Shown here piece after piece: positions 11,501 through 23,542 of a stretch of 64,000 nt of DNA (positions within the stretch are counted from its first letter, which is position 1; every line of letters begins with the position of its first letter). Where the stretch lies: assembly GCA_025435555.1 (NCBI GenBank), contig JAIWWG010000011.1, positions 531,116 to 595,115 of the forward strand, read 5' to 3'. This stretch comes from Chytriomyces cf. hyalinus JEL632. Taxonomy: Eukaryota; Chytridiomycota; Chytridiomycetes; Chytridiales; Chytriomycetaceae. The notes under the pieces are model-generated. The model was not told the DNA's origin. It searched no databases and saw only the letters and a program-made list of their open reading frames with translations. Both the position numbers and the translations under genes were made by a program.

Positions 11501-12261
11501 TCAAACATGTAAACTTATTCGATACCTTTGGCTAAATAAGGCGCGTTGCCTTCGAGAGAATTCCCACTCATCAATATGCCGTGCTGTGGGAACGTGTTCC
11601 TCCAACTTCCAAGAAGGCACAAAAAACTCCTCAACGCCACTGAGTTTATCTTCATCCAAATATGTCCTGCCACGGGATTTTGTTGACCATACAACAACCA
11701 TCCGTCGCTTCTCTAGACCACTGTCCCGCCATGCATCACAATGTTTCTGAATGGACATGTGCGCGTCATCTGTATGAACAACTCCATCCAGAAACACAAT
11801 GTGTTTCCCTTCAACGTCATCCAAGAATACATCCAGGTACGGCACGTCAATGTTTTTGAAAACGAATGCCCACTTGTGCATTTTGGCAAAGCGGGCACAG
11901 ACAGGAGGATCTGATTTACTGAGATGGATCCAAGTCACTGTCCAATCGGGAAAATCATTTGCCATCGCTGAGACAAACGCTAGAATGGTGACTGACTTTC
12001 CAGTACCTGACGGGCCAAGGATCCATCCGAAGCGAGAATCACGTTGTAAACCTCACTCGCTTCCTTCAGTTCTGCGTGCGTGAGTCCACCCTTTCCCTTC
12101 GTAAAGATCCTGATGAGGATCAGTTTGTTTGCATCCATATGATCCTCGCTCTCTACACGAATGGCTTCCTTGAGGCTGCTGACATGCGCATCGGGATCGA
12201 TGTCGACATCAGTGGCTCTGAGTTGGTCGTCGTTGTTGACTGTGAAGAGCATGCGGAGCAT
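11501..12261 (-). pseudogene. CRN-like copy E, N-terminus fused to P-loop by deletion
   Basis: It starts with an ATG at 12261 and a good ubiquitin-like N-terminal region (HVSSLKEAIRVES...NKLILIRIFTKGKGG). Around 12035 the sequence passes directly into DSRFGWILGPSGTGKS of the P-loop domain, in another frame. The rest of the N-terminal domain, the HVLV motif and the linker are missing. The downstream part (FPDWTVTWIHLSKSD, HIVFLDGV, RRMVVVWSTKSRGRTY) is open to the stop at 11501. Internal deletion plus frame change make it a pseudogene, unless a short unusual intron bridges the junction. Confidence 0.65.
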
Positions 12262-12601
12262 TGTTTTTGTTTTTGTTTCACAAAAATTGTCTCGTGCGAA
12301 TGCAGGATATGAATACCAAAAGATGAATGTTTAACCCGTGCGTGGAAGGACCCAACTCAATTCCCTGTCGCGCATGAAATGGGGTCCGTTGTGTGCCATC
12401 CCCAACTTAGTTTGTGGTGCGCGAGCAGTTTCGCCCCATATGAAATCTTTGCTGTTCAATATCCTTCTCGCACGGGGAGAGAAAAGGTTTCCTATGAAGC
12501 TTCATCGCAGGTTCTGTATCAAAAAGCATGCACAACCATTTACTCAACCGTATCATTGGTTATCAGATATTTTTTTTGCATCCAAAAAAGAACGCACACA
12601 C

Positions 12602-15600
12602 TCATTTAACACGGTTCACGATTTCAGTCACAATCCCTGCAGCCACAACTGTCGACCCAGATCGAATCATGACTCTTCCCAATTCTCGACTCTCTTTCGC
12701 CAACTCTACGCAGATTGGTTTGTCCAGTTTGATGTCAACGATCGCCGTTACGTTCTTTGGTAGGGCCCTGTTTTATATATATATAAAGTTAGGAAACTAC
12801 AGATATTGTCTGCACAATAAATAAACGAGGCAAAACTCAACCGTGGATTCTTCTTAATCACTTCTCCAGACGCCCTGTTCAAGATGGACACGAGTTTCGA
12901 AATGATGCCTGGAGTCGACGCGCTTTGATGGTGCAGCACAATGGGCACGCCCAGAGTCAACGGGATCGCAATATCAAACGTGACAATCTTGACTTGGAAC
13001 ACGTCTGCGACGGGAACCAGCGATTGAGGTGCACAGAGAACATTTCCGATGCTTTAAAAAAATTGCGCGTGTTTTGTTGAGTTGTGAGTGGTGCTTTGAA
13101 TATTACAAAGGATACCTGATTTGTTGGACATCGATTCCATTCAATGTTATAACCACGTTGTCTCCGGCTACTGCCCATTTGATTGCTTCATTGTTGGATT
13201 CGATTGCTTTCACAACCCCGTGTTCACCAAGTGGCATCACAGTGACTGCGTCTCCGATTTGAAGTGTCCCTGCTTCGATACGGCCACTGACTGACAGTGA
13301 ACCACCACCGCCTGCTGTCGAACCTCCTTTGAAGTAGTCCGTGACAGGTAGGCGGAATGGTTTCTCCAAAGGACGTACAGGTGGTTGCAAAGCATCTGCG
13401 AGCAAGAGTAATCAGCGATATGTATTTTGCTTCAAAGCGACGCGGTCGTACCCAGACATTCTCGAAGCGTCGGACCTTCATACCACGCGAGCAACTCTTG
13501 ACTCTTGCATTCAATCATGTTTTCTCCAGTGAATCCACTACACGGCACGAATGTGAGCTTGTCTTTTTTGAAACCGGCGCCCAAGAGGAAGAATGTGAGT
13601 TTTTCCTTGATTTCGTAAAATCGCGATTCAGACCAATGCATCTGAAGAAAAAAAAACAACAACCATGAATACATGCACAACAGAACGCAGCGTAACATTA
13701 CACTCAACTGTATCCAACTTATTCACTGCAACCACCAACTGACCCACCCCCAAACTCCGCACAAGCAGTGCATGTTCTCGTGTCTGCCCGCCCAACTCAA
13801 ATCCAACTTCAAACTCGCCTGTCCCGCTGTCAATCACAAGTAGTGCCACATCGGCTTGACTCGCTCCGCTAATCATGTTGGGCACAAAGTCACGGTGTCC
13901 CGGCGCGTCGAGGATCGTGAATCTGTGGAGTTGGGTTTCAAAGTATGACATTCCGACGTCGATGGTGACACCTCTAAGGTATTTTTGTGTGGGTGTTTTG
14001 AGTTGGAGGTTGGTTCTGGGAGTTTAAGTTGTTGTTTTTACCGGCTGCGCTCTTCCTCGGTTTCATCGAGCACCCATGCGAAGCAGAAGCTGCCCTTTTT
14101 CATCTTTTCGGCGTCCCGTTCATATTTTTTCATTGTACGTTCGTTTACTTCGCCCAGCAGGTATAGTAGGTGGCCTTGAAACACACCAAGCAATTAGTCA
14201 CACTTAAAAAACAAGCCTTTGTTTGATTGTACCCATCAAAGTACTCTTTCCCGCATCCACATGTCCCACGACAACCAAATTCAGCGAACTTTTTTCCAAA
14301 TTCCGTTTCGCATACTCTTGAACAACATTAATACGTTTCCCTTTTGCAACAGATGGCTGTGGTGCTGGTTTGATGGACACGTTTGATACGGGCGCTTGTG
14401 AGGATGTAGCAGATCCTGCAGGGCTGGGACTACGTGCGCGAATTGATGGGGAGTTTGAAGTTCGTGACGGGGATGCGTGTGCGGTGGGAGGGTTGAGAGT
14501 TGGTGTTGTTGCGATCGAGATGGATTTCATGGATTGGGTTAAGGAGATGGACTTTGATTTCGGTTGTGGTTGCGACTTGGGGTTGAGGGTGATGGAAGGT
14601 GCTGGTTTGCCTGGATTTGGAGGAAATGTGGTTTATATTTGAGAAAGGATGTTCCAGTGGCTTTTTTTATTTCTTACCAGCACGCGCCGCACGTACAATA
14701 TCATCAGGACTTGGCGTTGTAAAATCGAAACGCGCTTGTTGTCCTCCCACAACCCCCGCATCTAATTCCAAAAATGGATTACTGAGCATGAATGAAACTT
14801 TATAGGCAAATGAGGAAGGGGATGAAAAGTGAGAATGGGTGAAAGGTAAAGTGGAGTGAGAATTTGTTGAGGCCCAGAACAAGGCAAGGCTCGAAGCAGG
14901 TGCCGCGACAGTTGACGAAGAAGATTGAAGATCTGATCTCACGGTAGATGAACTCATTGTGGGTTGAAGTTTTGACTGCTGTTGTTGTTGCTGCTGCTGT
15001 TGTTGCTGTTTCAAACCGGCCATTTGTATGGGAATTTTTGAGAAAGTGCTCGCATGCGCGCCAGTCGTGGGTAATTTGGATGGTTGCAAGCTCGAATTTT
15101 TTGACTGCGAGAGCGCAGAGAGTGAGGATAAGGTGACGTTCGACGAAGCGGTCTTTGGGACGAGCAGGTTGGGCTTCGATGTCAGTGATGGGGCAAGACT
15201 CATTGCCGAAAGCGCATGGCTGATGACATTATTCGAAGACGAAGCAGTTGGAAGCGTTTGCTTCGCACTCATTTGGCCAAGTGTAAGCTTTGGGGCAGTT
15301 GAATTTGAGATGGAAGATAGTGCCGAAAGCGTTGGTTTTGTCTTTTCAGAATTCGAAGAATTGAGGTTCAACGACAAGGATGGATTTGCGATAGCTCCAG
15401 ATTTCAATGACCCGCCTGACAAGGACGCGAGAGTCATTCCAGATGATTGCATTTTTCCCAGCGTGTTTGTTGTTGCAGAAACAGGTCGCTTCACAGACAG
15501 CGATGCTAAACTCGACAGCGTTGGAGTTGCAGGTTTTGTTGGTGGTGTTGCCGAAATATCTGAGGCGTCGATTGACTTTTCTGAGGCGTCTGTCAAATTC

Positions 15601-16172
15601 TCTGCAAAGAGGAATCCCAAAAAAAGAGGCCCAAAGAGAGTCAAACAGAAATCATTCGCGAAGATAGAGCTGAGAGATATCTTCGAAAACGAAAACGGAG
15701 AGCAAGATTCGGGCAAAAGGGGAGAAATTGGGTTCGGTTTCGCTTGTACTTACCCAGTAAATTGTTGACAGCGCTTTCGATGTTGCCTCCGGACTTGGAT
15801 AACGTCTGGCGAACGGCATCTAACGAGTAGCCAGACCCAACGACTGCCTGCACGCTGCGAATGTCTACCAGGGCGGGAGGTTACAGAGTGGCCCAAACCC
15901 ACGGCGAGTAAACAAGCCAACCTGCAGCAGAAACAATTTCTTTCGATCCCTTCGATGGAGCCACGTATGCAACAACTGAGGGCATTCAGGTGGGAATTTA
16001 GATGGAATTTATGTTGTATTTTATCGTGTTAATGTTTACCCTTCTCATCTTCGTGGTCGTCCATTTCTTCGTCCTGATGGTATTCTTGGTCGTCGTCGTA
16101 GTAATCGTCCTCTTCGTCGTCATCGTAGTCCTCGTTGAGGACCATGTTGCGAACATGGCGGTGTCGAGACAT
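12602..16172 (-). CDS. HBS1: HBS1-like translational GTPase (ribosome rescue)
   Basis: Multi-exon gene from the ATG at 16172 ([16 protein letters not shown]...) to the TGA at 12602. The N-terminus is acidic (Asp/Glu/Tyr run). Next comes a UBA-like HBS1_N segment ([20 protein letters not shown]), then a long Ser/Thr-rich linker with a run of 11-12 Gln, and a short conserved [16 protein letters not shown] peptide. The GTPase domain shows G1 [10 protein letters not shown]3 DAPGHRDF and G4 NKLD. The two beta-barrel domains end in [20 protein letters not shown]. Hbs1 works with Dom34/Pelota to split stalled ribosomes in no-go and non-stop mRNA decay. The N-terminal UBA-like region separates HBS1 from eRF3 and eEF1A. 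Several introns are 50-110 nt; one near 12780 carries a TATA dinucleotide run. Confidence 0.93.
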
Positions 16173-16544
16173 TTGTTGAAATATTTCTCGATTTTAAGAA
16201 TTTATGGATGGGCCGGATTTACAGATTCGCTTTGAGATTTACCATCCATCGAGTGACAATATTGTGCTAAAGCAACCGACACCATTGTTTATAAATAACG
16301 CATGAATAATGGCTTGAATAATGTACAAAATAAATCATCCATAAATGCGCGAATAATATGGAAATAAATACGTAAATAAATACAAAAACAATTCAGCCAA
16401 TAATCCAGCAGCAAAAACGCAGACGCCCCAAAATGCTTGGTTCTGTTTGCTGTTCAGGATATGCAAACGAGGCAATGCATTGCATGTTTCATAAAAAAGC
16501 GACTTTCCCTTTTTTCGCAAATTGTAAACTCATCTCAAAAGTAA

Positions 16545-19500
16545 ATGGTTGACAAGAAGGCCGAACTCGCCGCCTCTCAGATCAAGACCGCAACAACCTC
16601 TGCCAACAAGACAGAGAGGGACGCTAATGCTGCTGACCTCGCTGCCCTGGTCAAGGCTTCCGGCTCCTCCCAGGTGCTCGTCTCCTACACCATCCTCGAC
16701 AAGCTGAAGAAGGCTGCCGAGGACAAGAAGAACTTGGTTGCCAAGGGTAAAACGATCTCTTTTCATACACGTGCATGTAGTGCATGTGCCGCTACCGTTT
16801 GCCACTCCATCTGCTGACGATGCATTCTCTCTCCTTTGACAGAGGGTGCCCATGCCTGCTACGCCGCCATCGCCGTTGCCCTCACCGGAGCCCCTCTCGT
16901 TGGGGAGCCAGCACTTCTCCGCGCACTTCCAGTTGTTCTGGCTGAGCAGGGTGAGTTTTATTCTGTCTCCATTCATGTGCTGTCAAATTGCCGCTTTTGT
17001 TTTTTTTTCTTTTTGGCTCGATTTCCCAAGATCGAAATTTTCCGATTGTTTGCTGCATTATTGACTCTGGCAGTTTTCTGGCGTGCTAAACAACCCCCTT
17101 CTTCCCGTAGGAGACAAATCTGCCCCTGTCAAGGCTGCCGCCGATGCCGCAGGAAAGGCCCTCATTGCATATGTCGAATTCCTCGCCAACAACCACATGA
17201 CCACTGCCCAGCCATACCTCTGCAAGTACCTGCCCGCAATCCTCAACGCTTGTGGTGACAAAAAATCCAGCAAAGACTTGAAGGCCGTGTGCGCTGCTGC
17301 CTCCAAAAACATCTGCAAGCACCTTTCCCTCAACGGTCTCCGTGACATTGTGCAAACCCTCATCAACGCCCAGGACTCGTTCCAGTCCAAGACTGGAACC
17401 CGTCTTGCTGCTCTCTCTGCCATCGCCACCTTCTCTGAGACTGCCCCAGAGCAGCTCGGTTTCGCATTGACCCAGATTGTGCCCGAAATCTCCAAATCCG
17501 TTGTTGACACAGACCCCGAAGTTTGCAAGGTCGGTGAGGCTGCCCTTACTGCTGCCTGCGATGTCATTGGAAACCGTGACTTGGAGCACATGACTGGACC
17601 CATTGTCCGTTCCGTCACTCACCCTGACGAAGTCAAGGACATTATGCACAAGCTTGCCGGAGTTACTTTTGTTTCTTCCGTCGAATCCCCAGCTCTTGCC
17701 ATGGTTACTCCATTGTTGATCCGTGGTCTTCAGTCTGGTGTTACCAGTTGAGTATTCGAATATCTTTGCCGCCATCGAAAGCACCCAACTGACTTCTGTT
17801 TTATTTCTATAGCCACCATTCGTCAGTCTGCTGTCATTATCGACAACATGGCCAAGCTTGTCAACAACCCACTTGACGCTGCCCCCTTCATGGGTCTGCT
17901 CATCCCAGGTCTTGAGAAGGCCACCCAGACTCTGTCCAACCCAGAAGCCCGTGGTGTCGCTGAAAAGACCCTTGCCGCCATGAACAAGCTCAACCTTCTC
18001 GTCGAGAAGGAGAAGGCTCGTGCCAAGGAAGTTGACTTGGACAACGTCATTGCCGCCATCAAGGCCAAGGTCCCAGCCCCAACTGACGATGGAACCTTCA
18101 TTCACCACGTTGGACAGATTGCATGCTCCCTCATGAGCTTGCGCAAGTTTGACGCTGAATCCTGGAAGGAAGTTGCTAAGTTCATTGCCATCCTTGACTC
18201 TGCCAAGGCTGCCACCATTGTTGAAGCTCTGCGTGTCGAGTGTGAGAGCATGGTCGCCCCATTGCCTTCCAACGATGACGAAGGTGATGAAGATGGTGAG
18301 GAGTTGTGTAACTGCACCTTCACCCTCGCTTACGGAACCAAGATTCTGCTGCACAACACTCCAATGAGGTATGTTTTGCTTCAATTTTTGCTGATTTCTA
18401 TCTTAAACTGACATGCCCGATTTTAAAAAGATTGAAGCGTGGTGCCAAGTACGGTCTTTTGGGAGGAAACGACTCTGGAAAGACCACCCTCATGAGATCC
18501 ATTGCGAACGGTGCCGTTGAAGGTTTCCCAGACCCAGCTGAAGTTCGTACCGTCTTCGTCGAGGCCGATATTCTCGGAGAGCTTTCCCACTTGTCCTGTG
18601 TCGACTACGTCCTTGAGGACCCACGTCTGAAGGACGCCAAGCGTGAGGACGTTATGGCCGTCTTGAACTCTGTCGGATTCGTCGAGGGAGGAAAAGCCCA
18701 GCCAAACAACGCTGTGTCCACCTTGTCTGGAGGATGGCGTATGAAGCTCGCTCTTGCCAGAGCCATGTTGCAAAAGGCTGACATTTTGTTGCTCGATGAG
18801 CCCACCAACCACTTGGACGTTCTGAACGTGCAGTGGGTCATGAACTACATCATCTCCCTCAAGAACGTTACTGCCATCATGGTGTCCCACGACTCCAGAT
18901 TCTTGAACACTGTGTGCACCAACATTATGCAAATTGACCGTCTCAAGTTGCACCAGTACCGTGGAAACCTGAACTCCTTCATTGAGAAGAACCCAGAAGC
19001 TCAGTCTTACTTCTCCTTGAAAAAGACCAAGCTTTCCTTCAAGTTCCCAGAGCCAGGTCCGATTGACGGTATCAAGTCCCGTTCCAAGGCCCTCATGAAG
19101 ATGGTCGGATGTGACTTCACATACCCAGGAAACACCAAGCCAACTCTCTTCAACATCACCATTCAAGTCTCCATGGCTTCCCGTGTCGGATGTGTCGGTG
19201 AAAACGGTGCCGGAAAGTCTACCATGATCAAGGTTCTTACCGGAGAAGTTGTTCCCCAGACTGGAGATGTGTGGAAGCACCCCAACGCCCGTATCGCATA
19301 CGTCGCCCAACACGCTTTCCACCACATTGAAGCTCACTTGGACAAAACTCCCAACGAGTACATTCGTTGGCGTTACGCTGATGGATCTGACAAGGAATCC
19401 CTTGTCAAGGTTTCCATGATCTTGACTGATGCCGAGAAGAAGCTGCAAATCACCCCATCTGTTCTCTCATGGAAGGGTTCTGACGGTAAGCTCGTCTCTG

Positions 19501-20243
19501 CCAAGAAGGTTATCGGAAGCATCACTGGACAGCGTCGTCAAGTCAAGAACGACTTTGAGTACGAAGTCATCTTCCAGGGAGAGACCCGTTCTGCCGAAGG
19601 TATCTACTTGGACTCCAAGACCCTGAACAAGATTGGATGGGAGAAGGAAGTCAAGGCCATCGACACTCGTATTGCTCAATCTGCTGGACAGTACGTGCGT
19701 ACTTTGTCTTCTGCCATGGTCGAAGCCCACTTGGGAGATGTCGGTCTTGAAGCCGAATTCGCCACCCACTACCGCATGTCTGCCCTTTCTGGAGGACAAA
19801 AGGTGAAGGTTGTCATGGCCGCTGCCCTGTGGAACCAGCCCCACATTTTGATTCTCGACGAGCCCACCAACTACTTGGACCGTGAAGCTCTTGGTGCTCT
19901 TGCCAACGCCATTGAAGGATTCGGTGGAGGTGTCGTTATCATTTCCCACAACTCTGAATTTGTGTCCCAATGCTGCAAGGAAGAATGGTTGATGGACGCT
20001 GGACACTTGACCACTAAGGGAGAGTCTGGATGGATGGACCGTGTTGAAGGAGACATGAAGGAACAAGAAGCCATCACTGTGATGGAAGACGCGTTTGGAA
20101 ACAAGTCTGCCGTCAAGACCAAGAAGAAGATGTCCAAGCGTGAGGAGAAGGTGTACCTCAAGGCTGTCAAGGCCAAGATTGATGCTGACATTGATTTGGA
20201 TGAGGAGGAGTATGAGTTTGCTACTGAGAACAACTTGTTCTAA
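16545..20243 (+). CDS. Translation elongation factor 3 (eEF3), ABC-F
   Basis: Five exons (16545-16746, 16843-16950, 17111-17746, 17813-18368, 18431-20243) give about 1,104 residues. The order is an N-terminal HEAT-repeat region, a four-helix bundle, NBD1, and NBD2 with a chromodomain-like insertion. NBD1 carries GGNDSGKTTL, LSGGWRMKLALARA and LLLDEPTNHLD. NBD2 carries GENGAGKSTM, LSGGQKVKVVMAAA and LILDEPTNYLD. The tail is Lys-rich, then acidic. eEF3 is an ATPase that binds the ribosome E-site and helps release deacylated tRNA; it is typical of fungi. Codon use is strongly biased to C-ending codons (GTC, ATC, AAC, AAG), unlike the neighbours, as expected for a very highly expressed gene. That bias also creates long antisense ORFs, which I do not count as genes. 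Confidence 0.97.
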
Positions 20244-20447
20244 ATTTGCATTCTTTTTTTGTTTTTTATTTTCTTGATTCGTATAAAATGTGTTTCTGCT
20301 GTTTATTTTGTGGTCTCTCTTCTTGTTCTTCGCAGTGTTGTATCCTGCAGTTGTTTTCTTTTTGGGGGCTATTATTGCAATACGAAATGGGGAGTGCGGA
20401 TTTGTTTGTTGTGAAGAAGTGCTGCCAAGAATTTAGAAAAAAAAAAG

Positions 20448-22438
20448 ATGATGGTGATGCGCATGAAGGGGGGCGGGATGGGTGGCCAGGACCCGGTTGG
20501 CAGCATCAGCATCACCAGCGACACCAACATTCCCATGCGGTGGCTGCTTGCAAATGACAAACTTGCGAAACTGTCCAGTGTCGCCGCAGATTCTTGTGAA
20601 CCTGAAATCCAGCTTGATATCAAGGAATCCCGGTTTCAGCGGCGGATTAAGCGGTGGAAGCGGGATGCACGTGGAGGTAGTTTCCTCTTCTGGACATTGC
20701 CATCCAATGGGGTTGTACCAGTCTGTTTAACTTCTTTTTTTTTTTCTGCAGAGCTCGACGCAAGAGACTGGTCCCGCGCACGATTCGCATCCCTAAATTT
20801 CAACATCCCGGATCATTTGGACACTGTTGCGCGAATCGATGTAGACCAAGTTTCGTATGCAGATTTTGTGGCGCGATTTGAACGGGATGGAGTTCCGGCA
20901 GTGTTGACGGGAGTTGTAAGAGATTGGGATGCGCAGAGGGAGTGGACGCCACAGGTGTGTGTTTTGATATGTATTTTTTGGTGTGGGTTGCTGATGGATT
21001 GTGTTTTCTGTGCAGAGGCTTCTTGAAAGGTTTCATGGGGAAAAGTTTAAGGTTGGGGAGGATGACGATGGGGACCCAGGTGAGCGATCCTTGCACTGTA
21101 TCAAGAGAGTGGCGGGCCTGATCGAAAGCTTTTGCAGTCTATGTGCAGTTTTCGTATTTCATGCATTATTGCCTGAGCGGGGAAGCTGCGCGGGATGACT
21201 CGCCATTGTACATTTTCGATCCGAATTTCGGGGACCGAAGGCGAAACAATACTGCGCTGGATATCGCCAAGAAACGCAAGAATAAAAAAAAGAAGAAGGG
21301 GAAGGAATCAGGGAGTGGTGGTGGTGACGGTGGGGGTGGGAAGTATGTCGAGAATGAGGGGCCAGAGAGTGGTGAAGGAGTTGCGAGGAAAAAGGCTAAA
21401 ATGGAGGGCAGCAAAGAAGAAGATCTTGTCTCGGAGGAACCTCGAATCCCACCCGTCTCATTGAAATTGAATCTGGAAGCTCCGAAATCTCGCGCCTTGA
21501 CCCCCGCAAGCCCGACTTCCTTGAGTCCAACGGATACGTTCCCACCATCGAAGCCTACTTGCGAAATGCTTGCGGATTATAAAATCCCGCGATATTTTCG
21601 AGATGACTTGTTCCAGTACACGGGATCAAGGCGACCGCCGCATCGATGGGTTGTGATTGGGCCTAAGCGGTCTGGGACTGGAATTCATGTGGATCCATTG
21701 GGCACTTCTGCGTGGAATACGTTGGTGTTTGGGCATAAACGGTAATCTGAGAAGGTTTTCGAAACTGAAGATTAACTGATTTGTCTCTATAGATGGGCTT
21801 TGTTTCCTCCCACCGTACCCAAACACATGGTTACAATGAGAGGAATGCCGGACCACGAAGCGGCCACATGGTTCGTGATGGTATACCCACGTCTTCATGA
21901 TTCAAGCACCATCGACGCGTCAGGCAAAACTCTCGCCCAACGCCTTGGAATCATTGACATTATCCAACGACCCGGCGAAACCGTTTTTGTCCCTGGCGGA
22001 TGGCACCACCTCGTCATCAACTTGGATTTCACCGTCGGTGTCACGCAGAATTTCTGCAGCGTGCCTAACTGGGAAACTGTGTGGTTGAAAACGCGCAATA
22101 GTCGGCCACGGATGGGGAAACGGTTGCTTGAGAAGTTTGTCGAGTTTTCGAAAGATGGGAAGGATTCTGCGCGGGCGGCTGTGTTTCAAGGGTTAGTGGA
22201 TATAGCGACTGCTGTGAGTTTTGTTCCTGCGCTCCCACCAAGTACGACTGAGAGTTCGAGTAGTAGCAGTAGCAGCAGTAGTGCATCGAGTGAGACTGAT
22301 GGCGCGAGTAAAGACAATACTCAGAGTGAGAGTAGCGATGGAGGTGGTCTTTGTTTATGTCGGAAGTGTAAGATTCGGAGGAAGCGTAAGGCTGGGACTT
22401 TGGGGATCCCGTCTTCTGGAAAGGCGGACAAGAAATGA
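20448..22438 (+). CDS. JMJD6-type JmjC 2-oxoglutarate oxygenase
   Basis: Five exons, starting at the ATG at 20448 (others follow in frame). The first exon ends at 20676 and the second starts at 20752. Conserved JMJD6 blocks are [20 protein letters not shown], the segment ending in [49 protein letters not shown] and [18 protein letters not shown]. The HVD pair and the His of GGWHHL are the iron ligands. Between FDPNFGD and ADYKIPRYF, which lie close together in animal JMJD6, there is an insertion of about 110 residues rich in Lys, Gly, Glu and Ser. The C-terminus has a poly-Ser tract, as in animal JMJD6. Family members are lysyl-5-hydroxylases or arginine demethylases acting on splicing and chromatin proteins. 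The Lys-rich insertion could act as a nuclear signal (inference). Confidence 0.92.
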
Positions 22439-22552
22439 TGACGGAATTGCATATGGCGCCTCGTTTTATTTATGATGATGATATTAATTTGGTTTTGGAC
22501 TGTTTTGGAAATGGTTACCTGCGCCAGCATAAAATACAGCAAAAACAAATAA

Positions 22553-23524
22553 ATGCCGCATATCTTCTGCGTACTCAACGACTCGGAACTCAGACCGTTC
22601 TCTGTCACCATCAACCCAACCAATGCCATAGTGGACGAACTCAAGACCGCTATTCGTGCGGCGAGCAGTCCTGAGCTGGACTACTGGGCAGCAGCCAACC
22701 TCACCCTCGTCAGGATATTCAAGGAGGGAGAAGGCGGAGTGAAAGTGTGTGGACTCAACAAAGGCGAAGTGATGCGATCGAATGAGTTTCTGAACGAAGT
22801 GGGTTACGGTCAAGACCACGACGATGGCCATGATCATGTTTCAGAGTTCTGTGATCTCCCAGGCACCTGCCTGATGAACGGAGCGTCATTCTATGAAGTA
22901 TTGATTGGTCTTTTCGCCTTCGTCTCTTGAATTAACCGCAGAAGCAGGCCATGAAGATGCGCTGGAAAAAAAGTGTGCCACGTTCTTAAACAGCACTATC
23001 GCAACTTCAAGCGTGTTTAGGAATACCGCCATCAAGGCGTTACTACCGGTGTATGTCAAAACGACGGAAACTCGAACCTGCGACTCAGCCAACAACAGAG
23101 AATCTCCACACGTATTCCGAAACACAAAGACACCATGTCATAAAAATGACGCAAAATAACTCTCGTTGAACCACCCAGACCTCTCAGTCATGGACGGTCA
23201 TGCTTAGCCGGGGATTCCAACACACCGTATCAGACCTGGATGAATTCTTGGATAAAGTTGAAGGGAAGCACATTGTGTTTCTGGATGGATATGTATCAAC
23301 GGAAGCTCTGCATGTAACGGCAAAGATATGTTGCAATGCATGGCGCGAGAGTCTTCTGAAGGACCGACGGCTGGTTGTTGTATGCTCAGCATCATCCCGT
23401 GGCAAGATAAACATCGAGGATGACATACTCAATTGTATTGAGGAGTTTTTGTAAATGCTTGGGAGTTGGAGGAATACCTTACTGCAGTGAAACATATTGA
23501 TGAGTGGGAATTCACTCGCAAATA
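22553..23524 (+). pseudogene. CRN-like copy F, opposite strand, internal deletion
   Basis: It has the best-preserved N-terminus of the set: ATG at 22553, then MPHIFCVLNDSELRPFSVTI and IVDELKTAIRAASSPELDYW, nearly identical to copy A from the latter block onward. The HVLV exon and linker (22950-23150) are out of frame and altered. The P-loop segment is missing, and the copy resumes at LDEFLDKVEGKHIVFLDGYV and RRLVVVCSASSRGKIN (23230-23454), ending in a premature stop. It begins 115 bp after the JMJD6 stop. It shows that the family is dispersed, not only a tandem array. Confidence 0.65.
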
Positions 23525-23542
23525 AACAGTTTATTTCTTTCA

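Noticed and set aside
15028-15768. Plus-strand ORF of 246 codons
   Set aside because: It is antisense to the Ser/Thr-rich linker of HBS1 and shows no domain; the HBS1 reading includes the conserved [10 protein letters not shown] peptide.
17086-18384. Minus-strand ORF of 432 codons over eEF3
   Set aside because: It is antisense to the strongly codon-biased eEF3 exons; the bias removes stops from the opposite strand. The same holds for 18423-19448 and 19467-20066.
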